Shown in pieces: positions 46,794 to 56,105 of a DNA stretch of 64,000 bases. Numbering within the stretch: position 1 is the stretch's first letter; the number at the start of each line of letters is the position of its first letter. The notes below the pieces were generated by a model. It saw only the letters and a list, made by a program, of their open reading frames with translations. It did no database searches and had not been told where the DNA came from. This stretch comes from Callipepla californica brunnescens. Taxonomy: Eukaryota; Chordata; Aves; Galliformes; Odontophoridae. The translations under genes were made by a program, and so were the position numbers. The DNA lies in assembly GCA_023055505.1 (NCBI GenBank), contig JALIRH010000112.1:217501-281500 (forward strand). The letters run 5' to 3'.

Positions 46794-47210
46794 TCATTTC
46801 TTTCCTAAAACTCTCCACTCTCCCTGCCATTCAACATTCTCTGTTTCTGGGAGAAGCTTCCTGCACATGATGTAAAGTGCTACTACATGCAGGAGGACTA
46901 ATATCCCAATTATTAACACCATCCCTAAGCTGTGATCTTGAAAATTCGTACAAAACTGAGAGGGGAACCTGGATACCCATTCAAACATCACATGGTTCGT
47001 TAACATGTTATCCTTTGTTCCATTAGCTGGGGTGCCCTGGGATCTGGCAGGTTCCTCTATCATTGCTTTTAATTTATCATACAGGGACCAGACCCAATGG
47101 AACAGAATGGCAAACTTAACCAAGTTCCAGTACGTTTTGAGCATTAAGAGGGAAAAAGCGGTGAAGTACAATCCCTGTAAGGGCAGTTTTAACAGAAACA
47201 GAAAAGACAT
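46794..47210 (-). CDS. Leader ORF between primer site and gag: small two-segment membrane protein
   Basis: A true ATG at 47210 opens 138 codons ending in TGA at 46794. Two hydrophobic segments are visible: LLKLPLQGLYFTAFSLLML near the N-terminus and SLGMVLIIGILVLLHVVALY at about residues 93-112, followed by a basic cysteine (MCRKLL). A glycosylation motif NGT lies between them. It sits where retroviral leaders are normally non-coding. It could be a family-specific accessory gene or a displaced env-like anchor. I know of no established name for it. Confidence 0.5.
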   Translation of the reverse strand: MSFLFLLKLPLQGLYFTAFSLLMLKTYWNLVKFAILFHWVWSLYDKLKAMIEEPARSQGTPANGTKDNMLTNHVMFEWVSRFPSQFCTNFQDHSLGMVLIIGILVLLHVVALYIMCRKLLPETENVEWQGEWRVLGKK

Positions 47211-47418
47211 CTTTTTATTATTATTTTTTTTTTCTTGTACTAAAACAATCTGGCAGTACCCAAAAGAAGTTTACAGATATCCCAAAACAACTGACAGTAC
47301 GCCCGGACTTCAAGGTCGTGTTTTGCTGTACAGCACTTGCAGTACAGATAAGCTTGTTAACAACAGACAGAGATGTACTCTAAAAGTTTGTCTCTGCCTG
47401 GCTAAGGCAGCTGGTTGT

Positions 47419-47436
47419 GCCCCACGTTGGGCGCCA
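47419..47436 (-). other. Primer binding site, tRNA-Lys (CUU) type
   Basis: The plus strand shows GCCCCACGTTGGGCGCCA, which equals the 3' end of tRNA-Lys1,2; the minus-strand reading TGGCGCCCAACGTGGGGC is its complement, 18 of 18 positions. It lies four bases (TTTT) from the LTR edge, in the correct place for priming minus-strand synthesis. Confidence 0.93.
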
Positions 47437-47440
47437 AAAA

Positions 47441-47682
47441 TGTCAGGGGTTTGTGAGCCGGTTCAGCCCGGCCCTGCGACAACCGAGGAAGGAGACCCAC
47501 AGGCCCACACCCCGGACAAGGGGAAGGGGAAAGGGAAAAAGGGAGATAAGCCCCAAAACAAAACAGCGGCAACGATCTGAGGGGGAAAAGCTAATTTACT
47601 AAATAAGACATCAGGAAGTAAATAACACAGTATAATGCAATACAATTTGGAATTAAGCCCAATGAATCAAACAAAACGAGTA

Positions 47683-47725
<43 letters not shown>

Positions 47726-47986
47726 GTGCCTGATAAACCGAAGGCCTTGCGCTAACGCTGAAGGCGGACGGCAGCGAGCACCCACTCCTAAGTGATCCTA
47801 GAGGAAAGAGAGAATGTCCCGTGACCGCAGAGAGTTTTTATCTGTTCCCTCTGAGCGGAAAACACGTGAAAAAATACAAAGCATTGCCAAGTCCTCTGGG
47901 GAATGTAGTTTTCTCCCTGACTCTCAATGCACCACATGATGCCATGATGTGGAATACCAGTACCAAAAAATCATAAAACCATGACA
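47441..47986 (-). mobile_element. 5' LTR of the minus-strand ERV
   Basis: The LTR spans 546 bp with terminal inverted repeats TGTCA ... TGACA. The primer site adjoins at the left, so this is the 5' LTR of a minus-strand provirus. It is the same family as the solo LTR at 17392-17965. On the minus strand a TATA-like GATAAAAACTC lies near 47840. The outer flank is a CR1 element, indicating insertion into CR1. A long (AG) microsatellite lies inside. Confidence 0.92.
47687..47722 (+). repeat. (AG)n microsatellite inside the LTR
   Basis: About 18 AG dinucleotide units expand a GAGAGAGTG stretch that is short in the sister LTR at about 17640. Confidence 0.95.
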
Positions 47987-48497
47987 CTTCCTTACGGTCT
48001 TTTTTGTAGATGGGAGTCACATCGGCAAGCCTCCAATCTTGTGGGACCTCTCCAGATGACCAGGAATGCTGATAGATGACAGAAAGCGGCTTGGCAATCA
48101 CCTCTGCCAGCTCCCTCAGCACCCTTGGTTGGATCCCATCTGGTCCCATGGACTTGCGGCAGTTCAGATGGAGGAGCAGGTCTCTGACTGTCTCTGCTAG
48201 GATCACAGGGGGTGTATGATGCGCTTCGTCCCAGACTTCCAGGTCAGGGCAAAAAGTATCCTGAGTTAACTGATCTGTCTATTGAAGAGAGACGTGAAGA
48301 AGGCATTGAGAACCTCAGCCTTTTCCTTATCCTCTGTGGTTCCATTCCCTGCCGCATCAAGTAAAGGAGAGAAATTCTCCTTAGATCTTTTACTGTTAAT
48401 ATATTTGTAAAAGGATTTTTTGCTCTGCTTTACTGCAGTAGCCAGTCTAAGTTGGAGCTGGGCTTTTGCATTTCTAATTTCCTGCCTGTATTGGAGG
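47987..48497 (-). mobile_element. CR1-type LINE fragment (reverse transcriptase part)
   Basis: On the minus strand the sequence reads EIRNAKAQLQLRLATAVKQS and SFYKYINSKRSKENFSPLL, then (after a stop near 48275) KSMGPDGIQPRVLRELAEVI and VPQDWRLADVTPIYKK. These are the typical linker and RT start of chicken CR1 ORF2. The element is truncated at its 5' end near 48497, and its 3' part is cut by the ERV LTR at 47986. It contains frameshifts and stops and is inactive. Confidence 0.93.
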
Positions 48498-48680
48498 GGA
48501 GCAGAGGCTTGCTTTAAATGTGGAGTAAGGAAGGAAAGGATGGAGAAGGATCTTGTGAACTGAGGTGGGAAGTGGGTATTTAGTCATTGGAAAGCCATTT
48601 TGAACTTTTACTACCTGAACGCTGTACATTTTTGGTTAGTTTTCCTTAACTTTCTGTTGGACTTCTTGTTTTTCAATCAG
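48498..48680 (+). other. Intron-like sequence before the first XPO1-like exon
   Basis: The sequence is unique, ending in a pyrimidine-rich tract and CAG acceptor (TTGTTTTTCAATCAG, to 48680). No upstream XPO1 exon is visible before the CR1 fragment. Confidence 0.6.
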
Positions 48681-48815
48681 GTGCATCCGTTCTGTGGAGC
48701 AGTAGGATACGTGGTTGGGGCGCAGACAGACCGGACTGTACAGGAGCATCTGATAGAAAAACACATGCTGCTCCCTAATCCAGTATAGGACTGCAGAATT
48801 CGGCAGGCAACAAAA
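48681..48815 (+). pseudogene. XPO1: XPO1-like exon 1 of fragment, with premature stop
   Basis: The exon reads VHPFCGAVGYVVGAQTDRTV and QEHLIEKHMLLPNPV, then TAG (48786-48788) where exportin-1 has tryptophan, then ends in QATK before a GTCAGA donor. Length is 135 nt (45 codons). The stop is a single-base TGG to TAG change. Confidence 0.88.
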
Positions 48816-49132
48816 GTCAGACGGTACATTTTGTGTATTCAACTAAAGTAAAAGTGCTGAATGTTTGTTGTTATTCCATTTTTTTTTTATCTGTGGAATG
48901 AAGTGAACTTGGCTGTGCTGAACTTTTATAAAGCAATGGTTGATCTGGCAGTAGAAGTGTTGAAGGAGACCTAAACAACTGAGACTGGTTTAAATCCAGT
49001 TGAAGAACTTGACAGAACATGCTTTAACACAGCGTGTAAGATAACCCTAAACGTGAAAGTGACCGTTTTTGTATTAGAAGATAAATGGCGTTTTCATTGA
49101 CTGACTGGAGTTAGCTCAGTTCTTTTCCACAG

Positions 49133-49316
49133 AATGTTGATGTTCTGAAGGATCCTGAAGCCGTTACGCAGCTTGGTAGCATTCTGAAAAGCAGCGTAAG
49201 GGCATGGAAAGCAGCTGGCCGCCCCTTTGTGATTCAGCTGGGAAGAATTGATTTAGATATGCTGAATGTGTCCAAGTGCCCAAGTGAAAACATGTCTGCA
49301 GCTCTTGAGGCTGACG
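49133..49316 (+). pseudogene. XPO1: XPO1-like exon 2 of fragment
   Basis: Acceptor TTCTTTTCCACAG, then open codons NVDVLKDPEAVTQLGSILK and GRPFVIQLGRIDLDMLNVSK to a GGTAAG donor. The exon is 184 nt and ends one base into a codon completed by the next exon. No stops. Confidence 0.9.
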
Positions 49317-50713
49317 GTAAGAAATTGCACGTCCTTCCTAACAGCGGGATGGGCAGTGCACGTGATCAGGTTGTGAATTTGCTGGGCTTATCTCATTGCG
49401 TGTCTGTTGGTGGTGGTGGTTTTTGTTGCTTCTTTGTGTGTGCGTTTGGGCAAGAGAATGCCTGAAAATGTGCTTGCTTAGGTTCTTGTTTTTGTTAGCC
49501 AGATGTTTTGTTCAAAGAAACTCTGATTGCGGAAGGAGGAAAGCTCTTCAAGTGTGAGTTTAGGAAGGGTACCGGAGACTGCTGACTAATAGCAGTCTTG
49601 TGGAGACACAGTTGTAAGTTCTGACTTCATCGTTTTAGATAAGAAAAGACCCTAGGACGTTGGCAGAGTTTTGGTTTGGTGATATTCTACTACTGAAACA
49701 GCTTTCTTACAGAAGTGTAACTTCAGTGAAGGCGCCTCAGATTTGTCACAAACTAGACTGGTAATCTCTGAGGAGGAATTAGGAGCTACTCAAGTTACCT
49801 AACCACTGTTACCTGGAAAAAATTGGGTCTGTGATATCCAAGTAGAATGTGCTGCTGGAGCATCCCTTGAGGAATGAAGTGACTCGGTTATTGGAGCTGT
49901 GTTCTGACAGACTTTCTTACCCATGCAATGAATACACCTTGACGTAGCTTCTCAGAACTTAATGCATTCTTTTGATTCTGCAGCTCTAATTGCCAGAAGG
50001 TGCTTAAAACAAAAAGAAAACACAACGAGAGAAATAGAAGCAGTTGCTAGGACTTGTAGTGGTGAGATTTTACTCGAGCAACAGCTATTGAGATGGCACT
50101 CGGCTCAGAGTGTGTTCTCACAGTTGTTATCTCTGATGGCAGCAGGAGCAGTTCTGCCTTTGTTTCCCTGGCTGCAGTCTGGTGAGGTTTTCCTTGGATG
50201 TACTGTTATGAGTGTGTGTCTGTGCACTCAGTTAGGGCAAGTTCTACTGACGAGACTTGCATGGACTTGGACGTGAGAAAATGAAGTAAGAATTAGGCTC
50301 CTTGTAGTAAAGACAAGTTGGAACAATTATGTTTGTGACCAAATCAGGAGCGTGCTTTAGAACACTGTATAGGTTGGTTCTTCTCATCACGCAGTGAGAG
50401 CCAGAGGTAAGCATGATCCTGAGAGCTGAAGGAACATTCCCTTCCTTGAAAAAGAAGCTGCAGCATTGTTTCTGAGTTGTACTGGCAGAGTGTGCTGTCA
50501 GCAGTAGCACTGGAATACTAAATTGCAACTTGGATCCATGGAGCTGAAGTAATGGGAAAATGGTTTTAATCTGCATAATATGAACGAGAGATCTTCCTTC
50601 TTTGTCATTTGGGTATAAAAATGAAACATTCTCAATCTTCTGGAAGGAGTTGAGGGGAATCTGTTTGTTGACGCATCTTAACCCAGATTCAGTGCAGCTT
50701 TGCTACCTTTCAG

Positions 50714-50820
50714 GCGAAGTGGAAACCAAGCAGCCCTTGGTTAGAAGGATGAGGACTGTAAAAAGGGAAAGTTTAGAACTGATTTCTGGCTGGGTGAGCA
50801 GGTCCAACGATCCTCAGATG
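50714..50820 (+). pseudogene. XPO1: XPO1-like exon 3 of fragment
   Basis: Acceptor TTGCTACCTTTCAG, then KQPLVRRMRTVKRESLELIS and GWVSRSNDPQM to a consensus GTAAGT donor. The exon is 107 nt and in phase with exon 2. No stops. Confidence 0.9.
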
Positions 50821-51198
50821 GTAAGTAAATATGGCATCCAAAGAGTTGATAGGACACATTCAGGAGGAACTCTGCTCTTTTGCTGCAGTGCAGTTAACAC
50901 TGTTCTGTTCACAAGAACTGGCTTCAGAACTGCAATATCTGCAGGAAGGATGATAAGCTGTGATCATACAGGGGTAGGCCTGAGCTGTGTTTTGAGTGCT
51001 TCAGGTAGTGTCAGCTGAGAGCAGTCCTAAGGGGAAGCAGGAAGGTGTAGGAGAGCCCTCAGGCAAGCACTGCTGGATGAACACAGTGTGTGGGAAGCAT
51101 GTGGGCGTGTAAGTTCATTTTTAGCTTCTTTCCGAACTGCTGTGTGAGGCTTTGTTGGGTAACTGCACTGCTCTAAGCATGTCTTGCTCTCGATGTAG

Positions 51199-51393
51199 GT
51201 TGCTGAAAACTTTGTTCCTCCCTTGTTGGGTGCCGCTCTCATTGACTACCAGAGAAATGTTCCAGCTGCTAGAGAGCCTGCAGTACTGGGTGCTGTGGCT
51301 GTGGCTGTAAAGAAGCTGGGTGGGCACATCGCTGCTGAAATACCTCAGATCTTTGATGCTGTTTTTGAGTGCACGTTAAATATGATCAAGAAG
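51199..51393 (+). pseudogene. XPO1: XPO1-like exon 4 of fragment
   Basis: Acceptor CTCTCGATGTAG, then VAENFVPPLLGAALIDYQRN, VPAAREPAVL and IPQIFDAVFECTLNMIKK to a GTATTC donor. The exon is 195 nt (65 codons) with no stops. A run of GCTGTGGCTGTGGCTGTA in the middle suggests small local repeat expansion. Confidence 0.9.
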
Positions 51394-52137
51394 GTATTCC
51401 TATGTAAATTTTGGATAACGGAAAAAAAAAGAAAAGGGATTTTATATTCAGGATATTGCAAGAAAGGGGGCAGGGCGTGTTATGCTATGTAGTTTACATA
51501 GCATTATTCTGTTGGGTGGAAATGAAGGTGAGGTTGATGAGCTGTGGCTGTCTGGGTGAATGTCTTGATCTCACTGACTTAATTTCTTGATCCAGTTCTG
51601 GAATTAAATTCGGAGTTGTTTTTCTGTTCCAGGACCTTGGGATGTCGTGGTCCTGGAAGCTGAAGTCTACTTGAAGTATATTCATACGTCCTTTGAGTAG
51701 AAGTATTGATTAGTTCTTGAAGTATTTCTTTCCTGATTTCCGTAGCTGCTAGAGTTTCTGTGTTACGGTTTACAGCAGGTACTTGCACAATAGATGGGTG
51801 CCGTTTTGCAGCAGTGTGAATCAGAAAGTGTATCCCTGTAGTGGCTGGGTGCTTAACCGCTGAGGCCGTCTGTCCTGTGCCTGTGGAGCAAGTGGTAATT
51901 AATGTTGTGCACTGACCAAATGTGGTTCACCCTGCTGACACTGTGTAAGTCCAGCAAATGGTCTTCTCAATCTATGGTGGTGAAAGTATGGGGAAAAATG
52001 TTGCTGGGAATCTGGGAACTGCATGCTTTGTTTTGTTTTTAGATTTCCTTAAAGCTGAGATCTCCATGGTAAGCCAGATTTTCTCTCCCAGATTTTCACA
52101 GTGAAAAGGCTGTATGGATTCAGGCCTTTTCTGCGAC
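51394..52137 (+). other. Intron-like unique sequence after the last XPO1-like exon
   Basis: AT-rich unique sequence with no recognisable exon; the next XPO1 exon, expected to encode a DFEEYPEHR-like start, was not found. It ends abruptly at the TTAGGG-type block at 52138. Confidence 0.6.
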
Positions 52138-53527
52138 TGGTTAGGGTTAGGGTTTAGGCTAGGGTTAGGGTCAGCTTCAGGGTCAGGGTTAGGGCAAGGG
52201 TTAGGTTTTGGTGTAGATTTCGGTTTAGGGTAAGGGTTAGGGATAATTTGAGTGTTAGCGTCAGGGACAGAAGTAGGTGAAGTGTTCATGTTAGGAGTAG
52301 CATTAGGGTTAAGTTTAGGGTTAGACTTAGGATTGGATTTGTATGTAGGGTTAGGGGTAGGGTTAGTTTGAGTGTCAGGGTGAGGTAAGGGGTAGGCCTC
52401 GGGTTTGGCTTTGTGTTAAGTAAAGGTTTAGGAATAGTTGTAGGGTTAGTGTTTGGATTAGGATTTGGTTTAATATTAGGAACATGTTTTGGGATAGATT
52501 TAGGTGAGGGTTGTGGTGATCTGATGCTTTTGGTTAGGTTTAGGGTTGGGCTTCCACTTGGGTTTTGTGGTAGGGTCTGAGTTTGGGTTAGGGTTAGGGT
52601 AGAGTTAGAATTAGGATTTGGGAAATGCTTCGAGTTCTGTTTAGGGTAAGGATTAGTGTTAGATTTAGGGTTTGAGTTAGGGTTAGGATTATGGTTAGGA
52701 CTAGGGTTCTGTTAGGTTTTGGGTTAGGGTTATGGGTAAGTTTGTTTTAGTACTAGGGTAAGGTTATGTTTAGGGTTAGGGTTACGATTAGGGAAAGATT
52801 TAGTGATACAGTGTTAGGGTAAGTTTAGGTTATGGAATAGGGTTAGGTGTAAGATTGGGTTTAGTAATAGGGTTAGGTTTAGATTCTGGGTTAGGGTTAG
52901 AGATAGGGAAAGGGTTTGGGATTGTTTTAGGTTTTGGATTAGGTTTAGGATTAGGGTTAGGGAAAAAGTTTTTCTCAGTTTTATGATTGTGTTTAGAGCT
53001 AGGATTAGGTTGAGTGTTCATGTTAGCATTAGGGGAAGTTTTAGGTTTAGGTTTAGGTTTAGGATGCGATCTGTGTTTAGGGTTAGGGGCAGGGTCAGTT
53101 TGAGTGTAAGGGTCAGATTAGGGTTAGGCCTCTGGTTAGGGTTAAGGTTAGGAATAGGATTAGGTTTCAGGTTAGTGTTAGGGTTAGGCCTGGGATTGGT
53201 GTTAGGGTTAGGTTAAGGTAAGTCTTGTGGTTAGGGTTAGGTGTAGGAAAAGGGTTTTGGGGATAGGGATAGTGTATAGGTAAGGGTTAGAATTCGATTT
53301 AGGATTAGGCTTAGGGATAGGGTTTGTTTGAGTTCTAAGGTTAGATACAGCATTAGAACTAGGTTGAGTGTCAGTGTTAGGATTAGGGTTTGGGTTACTG
53401 TTGAGGATAGGAATAGGGATAGGTTTAGGGTTATGCTTAGGGTTCAAGCTAGGTACAGGGTTCGGGTTAGGTTTAAGGTAAGTGTTAGGCTTAGGGTAAG
53501 GATTGTGGTAAAAATGAGTTCTCTACT
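52138..53527 (+). repeat. Degenerate TTAGGG-type block
   Basis: TTAGGG, TTAGGT and TTAGGA variants with G-rich bias on the plus strand. It shares family phrases with the other TTAGGG blocks (for example GGTGAGGTAAGGGGTAGGCC) but is not a straight copy of them. It is bounded by XPO1 intron sequence on the left and an ERV LTR on the right. No gene is seen. Confidence 0.92.
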
Positions 53528-54051
53528 TGTTAATCAAACCGACTCGAGACAGATGTGTCCGTGTTTTTCAGCGTGTTTTTTTTTCTGAGAACTATGTAGT
53601 TTGTAGAAGTCTCAAAAGAGATATATCGATGTTTTGTCTAAAAACTGTAGTTTGTGCAAGTTGGAGCCACAGCGCTTAGTTCTAACACCTGGACAATGAA
53701 CAACAGATAGCAGTGACCTTTGGAGAAACTGCAAAAGAAAAAGAAGTGAAAATCTTCTCTTGAGCGCACGTGATCGGAGCTGAGGAAAACTATGGCCTTC
53801 ATCATCTCGATCGCCAGGAGGCAGAGAACGACCCCCAGATAACAGGCAGCGCAGCCCAGGAAGAGAAAGATAAGACATGAATGCAGAGATAAGGGACAAT
53901 GAAAAGAGGGGTTGGGGGGCCCTGTTGAGCACCTCTGGTGCAGAGGAGACTCCCAGCCGCCCAGCGCTGTTCCGCTCATTTCTTGCTTGCTCAATAAATT
54001 CCTTACTGTTGGCAACAGTTGGTGCGTATCGTTCTCTTCACACCTCTAACA
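53528..54051 (+). mobile_element. 5' LTR of the tRNA-His ERV
   Basis: The right edge is fixed by the primer site and the TAACA end at 54051. The left edge is placed at TGTTA (53528) because it forms an inverted pair with TAACA and lies where the telomere-like repeat stops. AATAAA at about 53993 with a downstream GT-rich stretch supplies the poly(A) signal. The left flank cannot be checked for a duplication because the 3' end of the provirus is missing. Confidence 0.7.
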
Positions 54052-54054
54052 ATT

Positions 54055-54072
54055 TGGTGCCGTGACTCGGAT
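54055..54072 (+). other. Primer binding site, tRNA-His type
   Basis: TGGTGCCGTGACTCGGAT is the exact complement of the tRNA-His 3' end as I know it, starting three bases after the LTR end. HERV-H elements in primates use the same primer class. Confidence 0.9.
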
Positions 54073-54233
54073 CCAGGCGACTCTGCTGTGGAATTCCCAC
54101 TCCAGGGGAGCACCCCGTCTTCGGACAGCCCCTGGGCTGGGGAACTTCTGTGCAGAGACCTGTAGCTCCGAACTCTAGGTACAGCTCGCAGGTAAAGCTA
54201 CCGGACATACCACTAGAAAGTCCCCTAGGTTTA

Positions 54234-55608
54234 ATGTTAAAACATTGGGGTGATTCTCCCTCTAGACGAGGAAAGAGTGAGGTGAAGATGGTACATGACT
54301 GTATGGAGGTATGGGGAGGAAAGCAGAGAAGGGCAGATCAGCTGTTCTGGCCAGTATTTGGGTCCTTTGAGGACCGGATCTGCCAGGCTCTAAACGCTTA
54401 TGCAAATGAAAAACAGCCTTTGAATCTGGAAGATGGTGAGTATGCAAATGATGTGTAGAATCTGATATTGGAACCTTTCTGTTCCCCCTAATTAAAAAAA
54501 GGAATACAACAGAGGAGGACATTATACACTATCCCCCCGCCTTACGCTCCCCCCGAACAGAATCCAGCGGCTCCGCCGGAGCAAGCTGAATCTGACTTGG
54601 GAGATGAACCTGAATGTGAACCCCTAGACTTCCCTAGGAGAAGGATCACTAGAAGGCAAGCTAGGCAGGAGAGGGGTCAAGGAGGAAACGTTCTCCCTTG
54701 AAGAGAAATACCTGTAGCTACCGGAGGATCAAAGCCAGGAGCTGGCTATGTTTCAGTTCCCTTCAACTCAGGAGATACATAAGGGAATTTCAGAAGGAGA
54801 TGGGGAATTTGCTGGAGGATCCTTGAGGGGTCTCCGAGAGGCTAGATCAATCTTCAGGTCCCAACCATTAAACTTGGGATGAAACACAGGCAATTTTGGG
54901 CATACTATTTAGAGCAGAAGAAAGGGATATGATCAGGAGGGCAGGTACGTGAATCTGGGATCAGCAACACCCGGCTGGCCCAGGAGCAGATCTAAAGTGA
55001 CCCTTACAGCGGCCCAATTGGGATAATCAGAGCCAGGAACATGGTACTCACATGGCAGATTTGCGAGTTCTTATTATTCAAGGGATTAGAGAATCTGTCC
55101 CTCGGGGACAGAATATCAATAAGGCAAATAAGGCAAGCAACGGAAAAAAGATGAAACTCCTACTGAGTGGTTAGAGAGACTATGCAGAAATGTACAGTTC
55201 TATTCAGGATTAGATCCTGCTACCCCGTGGGGCGAGCTCTCCTGAAAACGCGGTTTGAAGCTAGGTCCTGGACAGATATTGGAAGGAAACTAGAGAAGCT
55301 GGAGGACTGGCAGGAGAGAGGATTAGATGAATTGCTGAGAGAGGCTCAGAAAGTATACGTTAAGGAGAGAGGAGGAGACTCAGAAGAGGCAAGCTGGAAG
55401 TCTGATAGCCGCGGTAAGAGAAGGACAGAAGGGGGCGTTCCAGGCAAGGAGAAGAGGGAATATTCCTCGGGCAGAAAATGCGCTTCAACCCAAGCAGAAC
55501 AGACCCAGAGATATGAGGACAGTTGAATGCTTCTACTGTCAGAAAAAGGGACACATGAAGAAAGACTGTAGAAAGAGAATCTGGGACGAGCAAATGTTTC
55601 AGGAGGAC
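54234..55608 (+). pseudogene. ERV gag, broken
   Basis: A possible ATG at 54234 opens a matrix-like segment (LKHWGDSPSRRGKSEVKMVH) to a stop near 54456. A proline-rich stretch (IPPPYAPPEQNPAAPPEQ) follows in another frame near 54530. Capsid parts include WLERLCRNVQFYSGLDPATP (about 55168) with a TGA at 55243, then DWQERGLDELLREAQKVYVK in a shifted frame. The nucleocapsid has one CCHC knuckle, CFYCQKKGHMKKDC (from 55528). At least three frame changes occur. Confidence 0.85.
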
Positions 55609-55611
55609 TGA
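55609..55611 (+). promoter_or_regulatory. In-frame TGA at the gag/pro junction (readthrough-type site)
   Basis: The TGA lies in the same frame as the zinc knuckle upstream and the protease downstream. It is followed by GGGGGTCAGGGACTC, resembling the purine-rich context after the gag stop of gammaretroviruses, where Pol is made by stop-codon readthrough. Here the stop is TGA. Confidence 0.6.
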
Positions 55612-55893
55612 GGGGGTCAGGGACTCTATGTGCTGGGGACCTGGGAAAGAAACAAGCCCTTGATAAAATTGAAATTGGGTTCTCAGCGTCAGGAAATGGA
55701 ATTTTTGGTAGAGTCTGGGGCAGAAAGATCGACTGTTCAATATTTACCTCGAGGATGTTCTTTATCCTCGGAAGAGCTACAAGTAATTGGAACAAAAGGG
55801 GAACCTTTTATGGTACCTGTTGTAAAGCAGGTAGAAATAGAATCACCTAGCACCTATGGAACTGAGTCTTTTTTATTGGTACCTGAAGCAGAA
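55612..55893 (+). pseudogene. ERV aspartic protease with altered active site
   Basis: The frame is open from the gag stop to TAG at 55894. The active-site motif reads FLVESGAERSTV: the expected catalytic aspartate of D-S/T-G is glutamate. A flap-like GTKGEPFMVPVVKQVEIE follows. The conserved LLGRD motif appears just after the TAG and is itself followed by another stop. The key substitution and stops make the enzyme inactive. Confidence 0.85.
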
Positions 55894-56105
55894 TAGAATT
55901 TGCTAGGGAGAGATTGAATTGTGGAGTTAGGAATAAATTCGGAAGTAAAAGATAGAGAATTAACTGTTCAGCAACGTACTCTAACGATAGAAGATGAGGC
56001 TAGAATTAACCCAGAAGTTTGGTAGAGTCCAGAATCAGTAGGGAAGTTAGACATAGAACCCTTTGAAGTGATTCTAAAGGACCCAGGCATTCCAATTAGG
56101 GTGAA
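55894..56105 (+). pseudogene. ERV protease end and first RT codons, truncated
   Basis: The same frame continues through stops with LLGRD, ELGINSEVKDRELTVQQRTL and KLDIEPFEVILKDPGIPIRV, which resembles the region just before and into RT. It is cut at about 56105 by telomere-like repeat sharing the GGCCTAACC phrase. Confidence 0.7.

Larger units (their letters stand above)
43547..47986 (-). mobile_element. 3'-truncated minus-strand ERV with tRNA-Lys-type primer site
   Basis: Reading on the minus strand: 5' LTR (47986-47441), primer binding site, a leader ORF, gag, pro, RT and the start of RNase H, where it is cut by the GGGGCAGC minisatellite. Integrase, env and the 3' LTR are missing. Gag and pro share a frame, and pro and RT share a frame. 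The primer site fits tRNA-Lys (CUU type), but the RT motifs are not those of the other ERV here. I leave the class open. It is a separate lineage from the elements at 5948 and 53528. Confidence 0.9.
48681..51393 (+). pseudogene. XPO1: XPO1 (CRM1) partial gene copy, four internal exons
   Basis: Four exons with proper acceptor and donor sites (48681-48815, 49133-49316, 50714-50820, 51199-51393) encode a contiguous stretch of exportin-1, roughly residues 610-790 of about 1,070, within its HEAT-repeat solenoid and just past the cargo groove as known for the family. The exon phases join correctly (135, 184, 107, 195 nt; the split codon after exon 2 is completed by exon 3). Introns are 317, 1,397 and 378 bp. 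The upstream exons and the following exon are absent. Only one disabling change is seen, a TAG in exon 1. XPO1 is extremely conserved among vertebrates, so the many replacements here point to an old duplicate free of normal constraint. Confidence 0.88.
53528..56105 (+). mobile_element. 3'-truncated gammaretrovirus-like ERV with tRNA-His primer site
   Basis: In order it has a 5' LTR, primer site, leader, gag (matrix, proline-rich, capsid and zinc-knuckle parts), an in-frame TGA, protease, and the first codons of RT. At about 56105 it breaks into CCCTAA repeat with GGCCTAACC. The same-frame gag/pro junction with a single stop and a single CCHC knuckle fits class I (gamma) retroviruses. Multiple frameshifts and stops show it is inactive. 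RNase H, integrase, env and 3' LTR are absent. Confidence 0.88.

Noticed and set aside
50602..51018. Single 138-codon frame containing XPO1-like residues
   Set aside because: Only 50714-50820 is exon; the rest reads through intron sequence past a consensus GTAAGT donor.
51494..51788. Minus-strand frames after the XPO1-like exons
   Set aside because: Short, unrecognised, AT-rich intron-like sequence; nothing links them to a gene.
55346..55795. Minus-strand frames opposite the ERV gag/pro
   Set aside because: Shadow of the plus-strand gag and protease, which have recognisable motifs.
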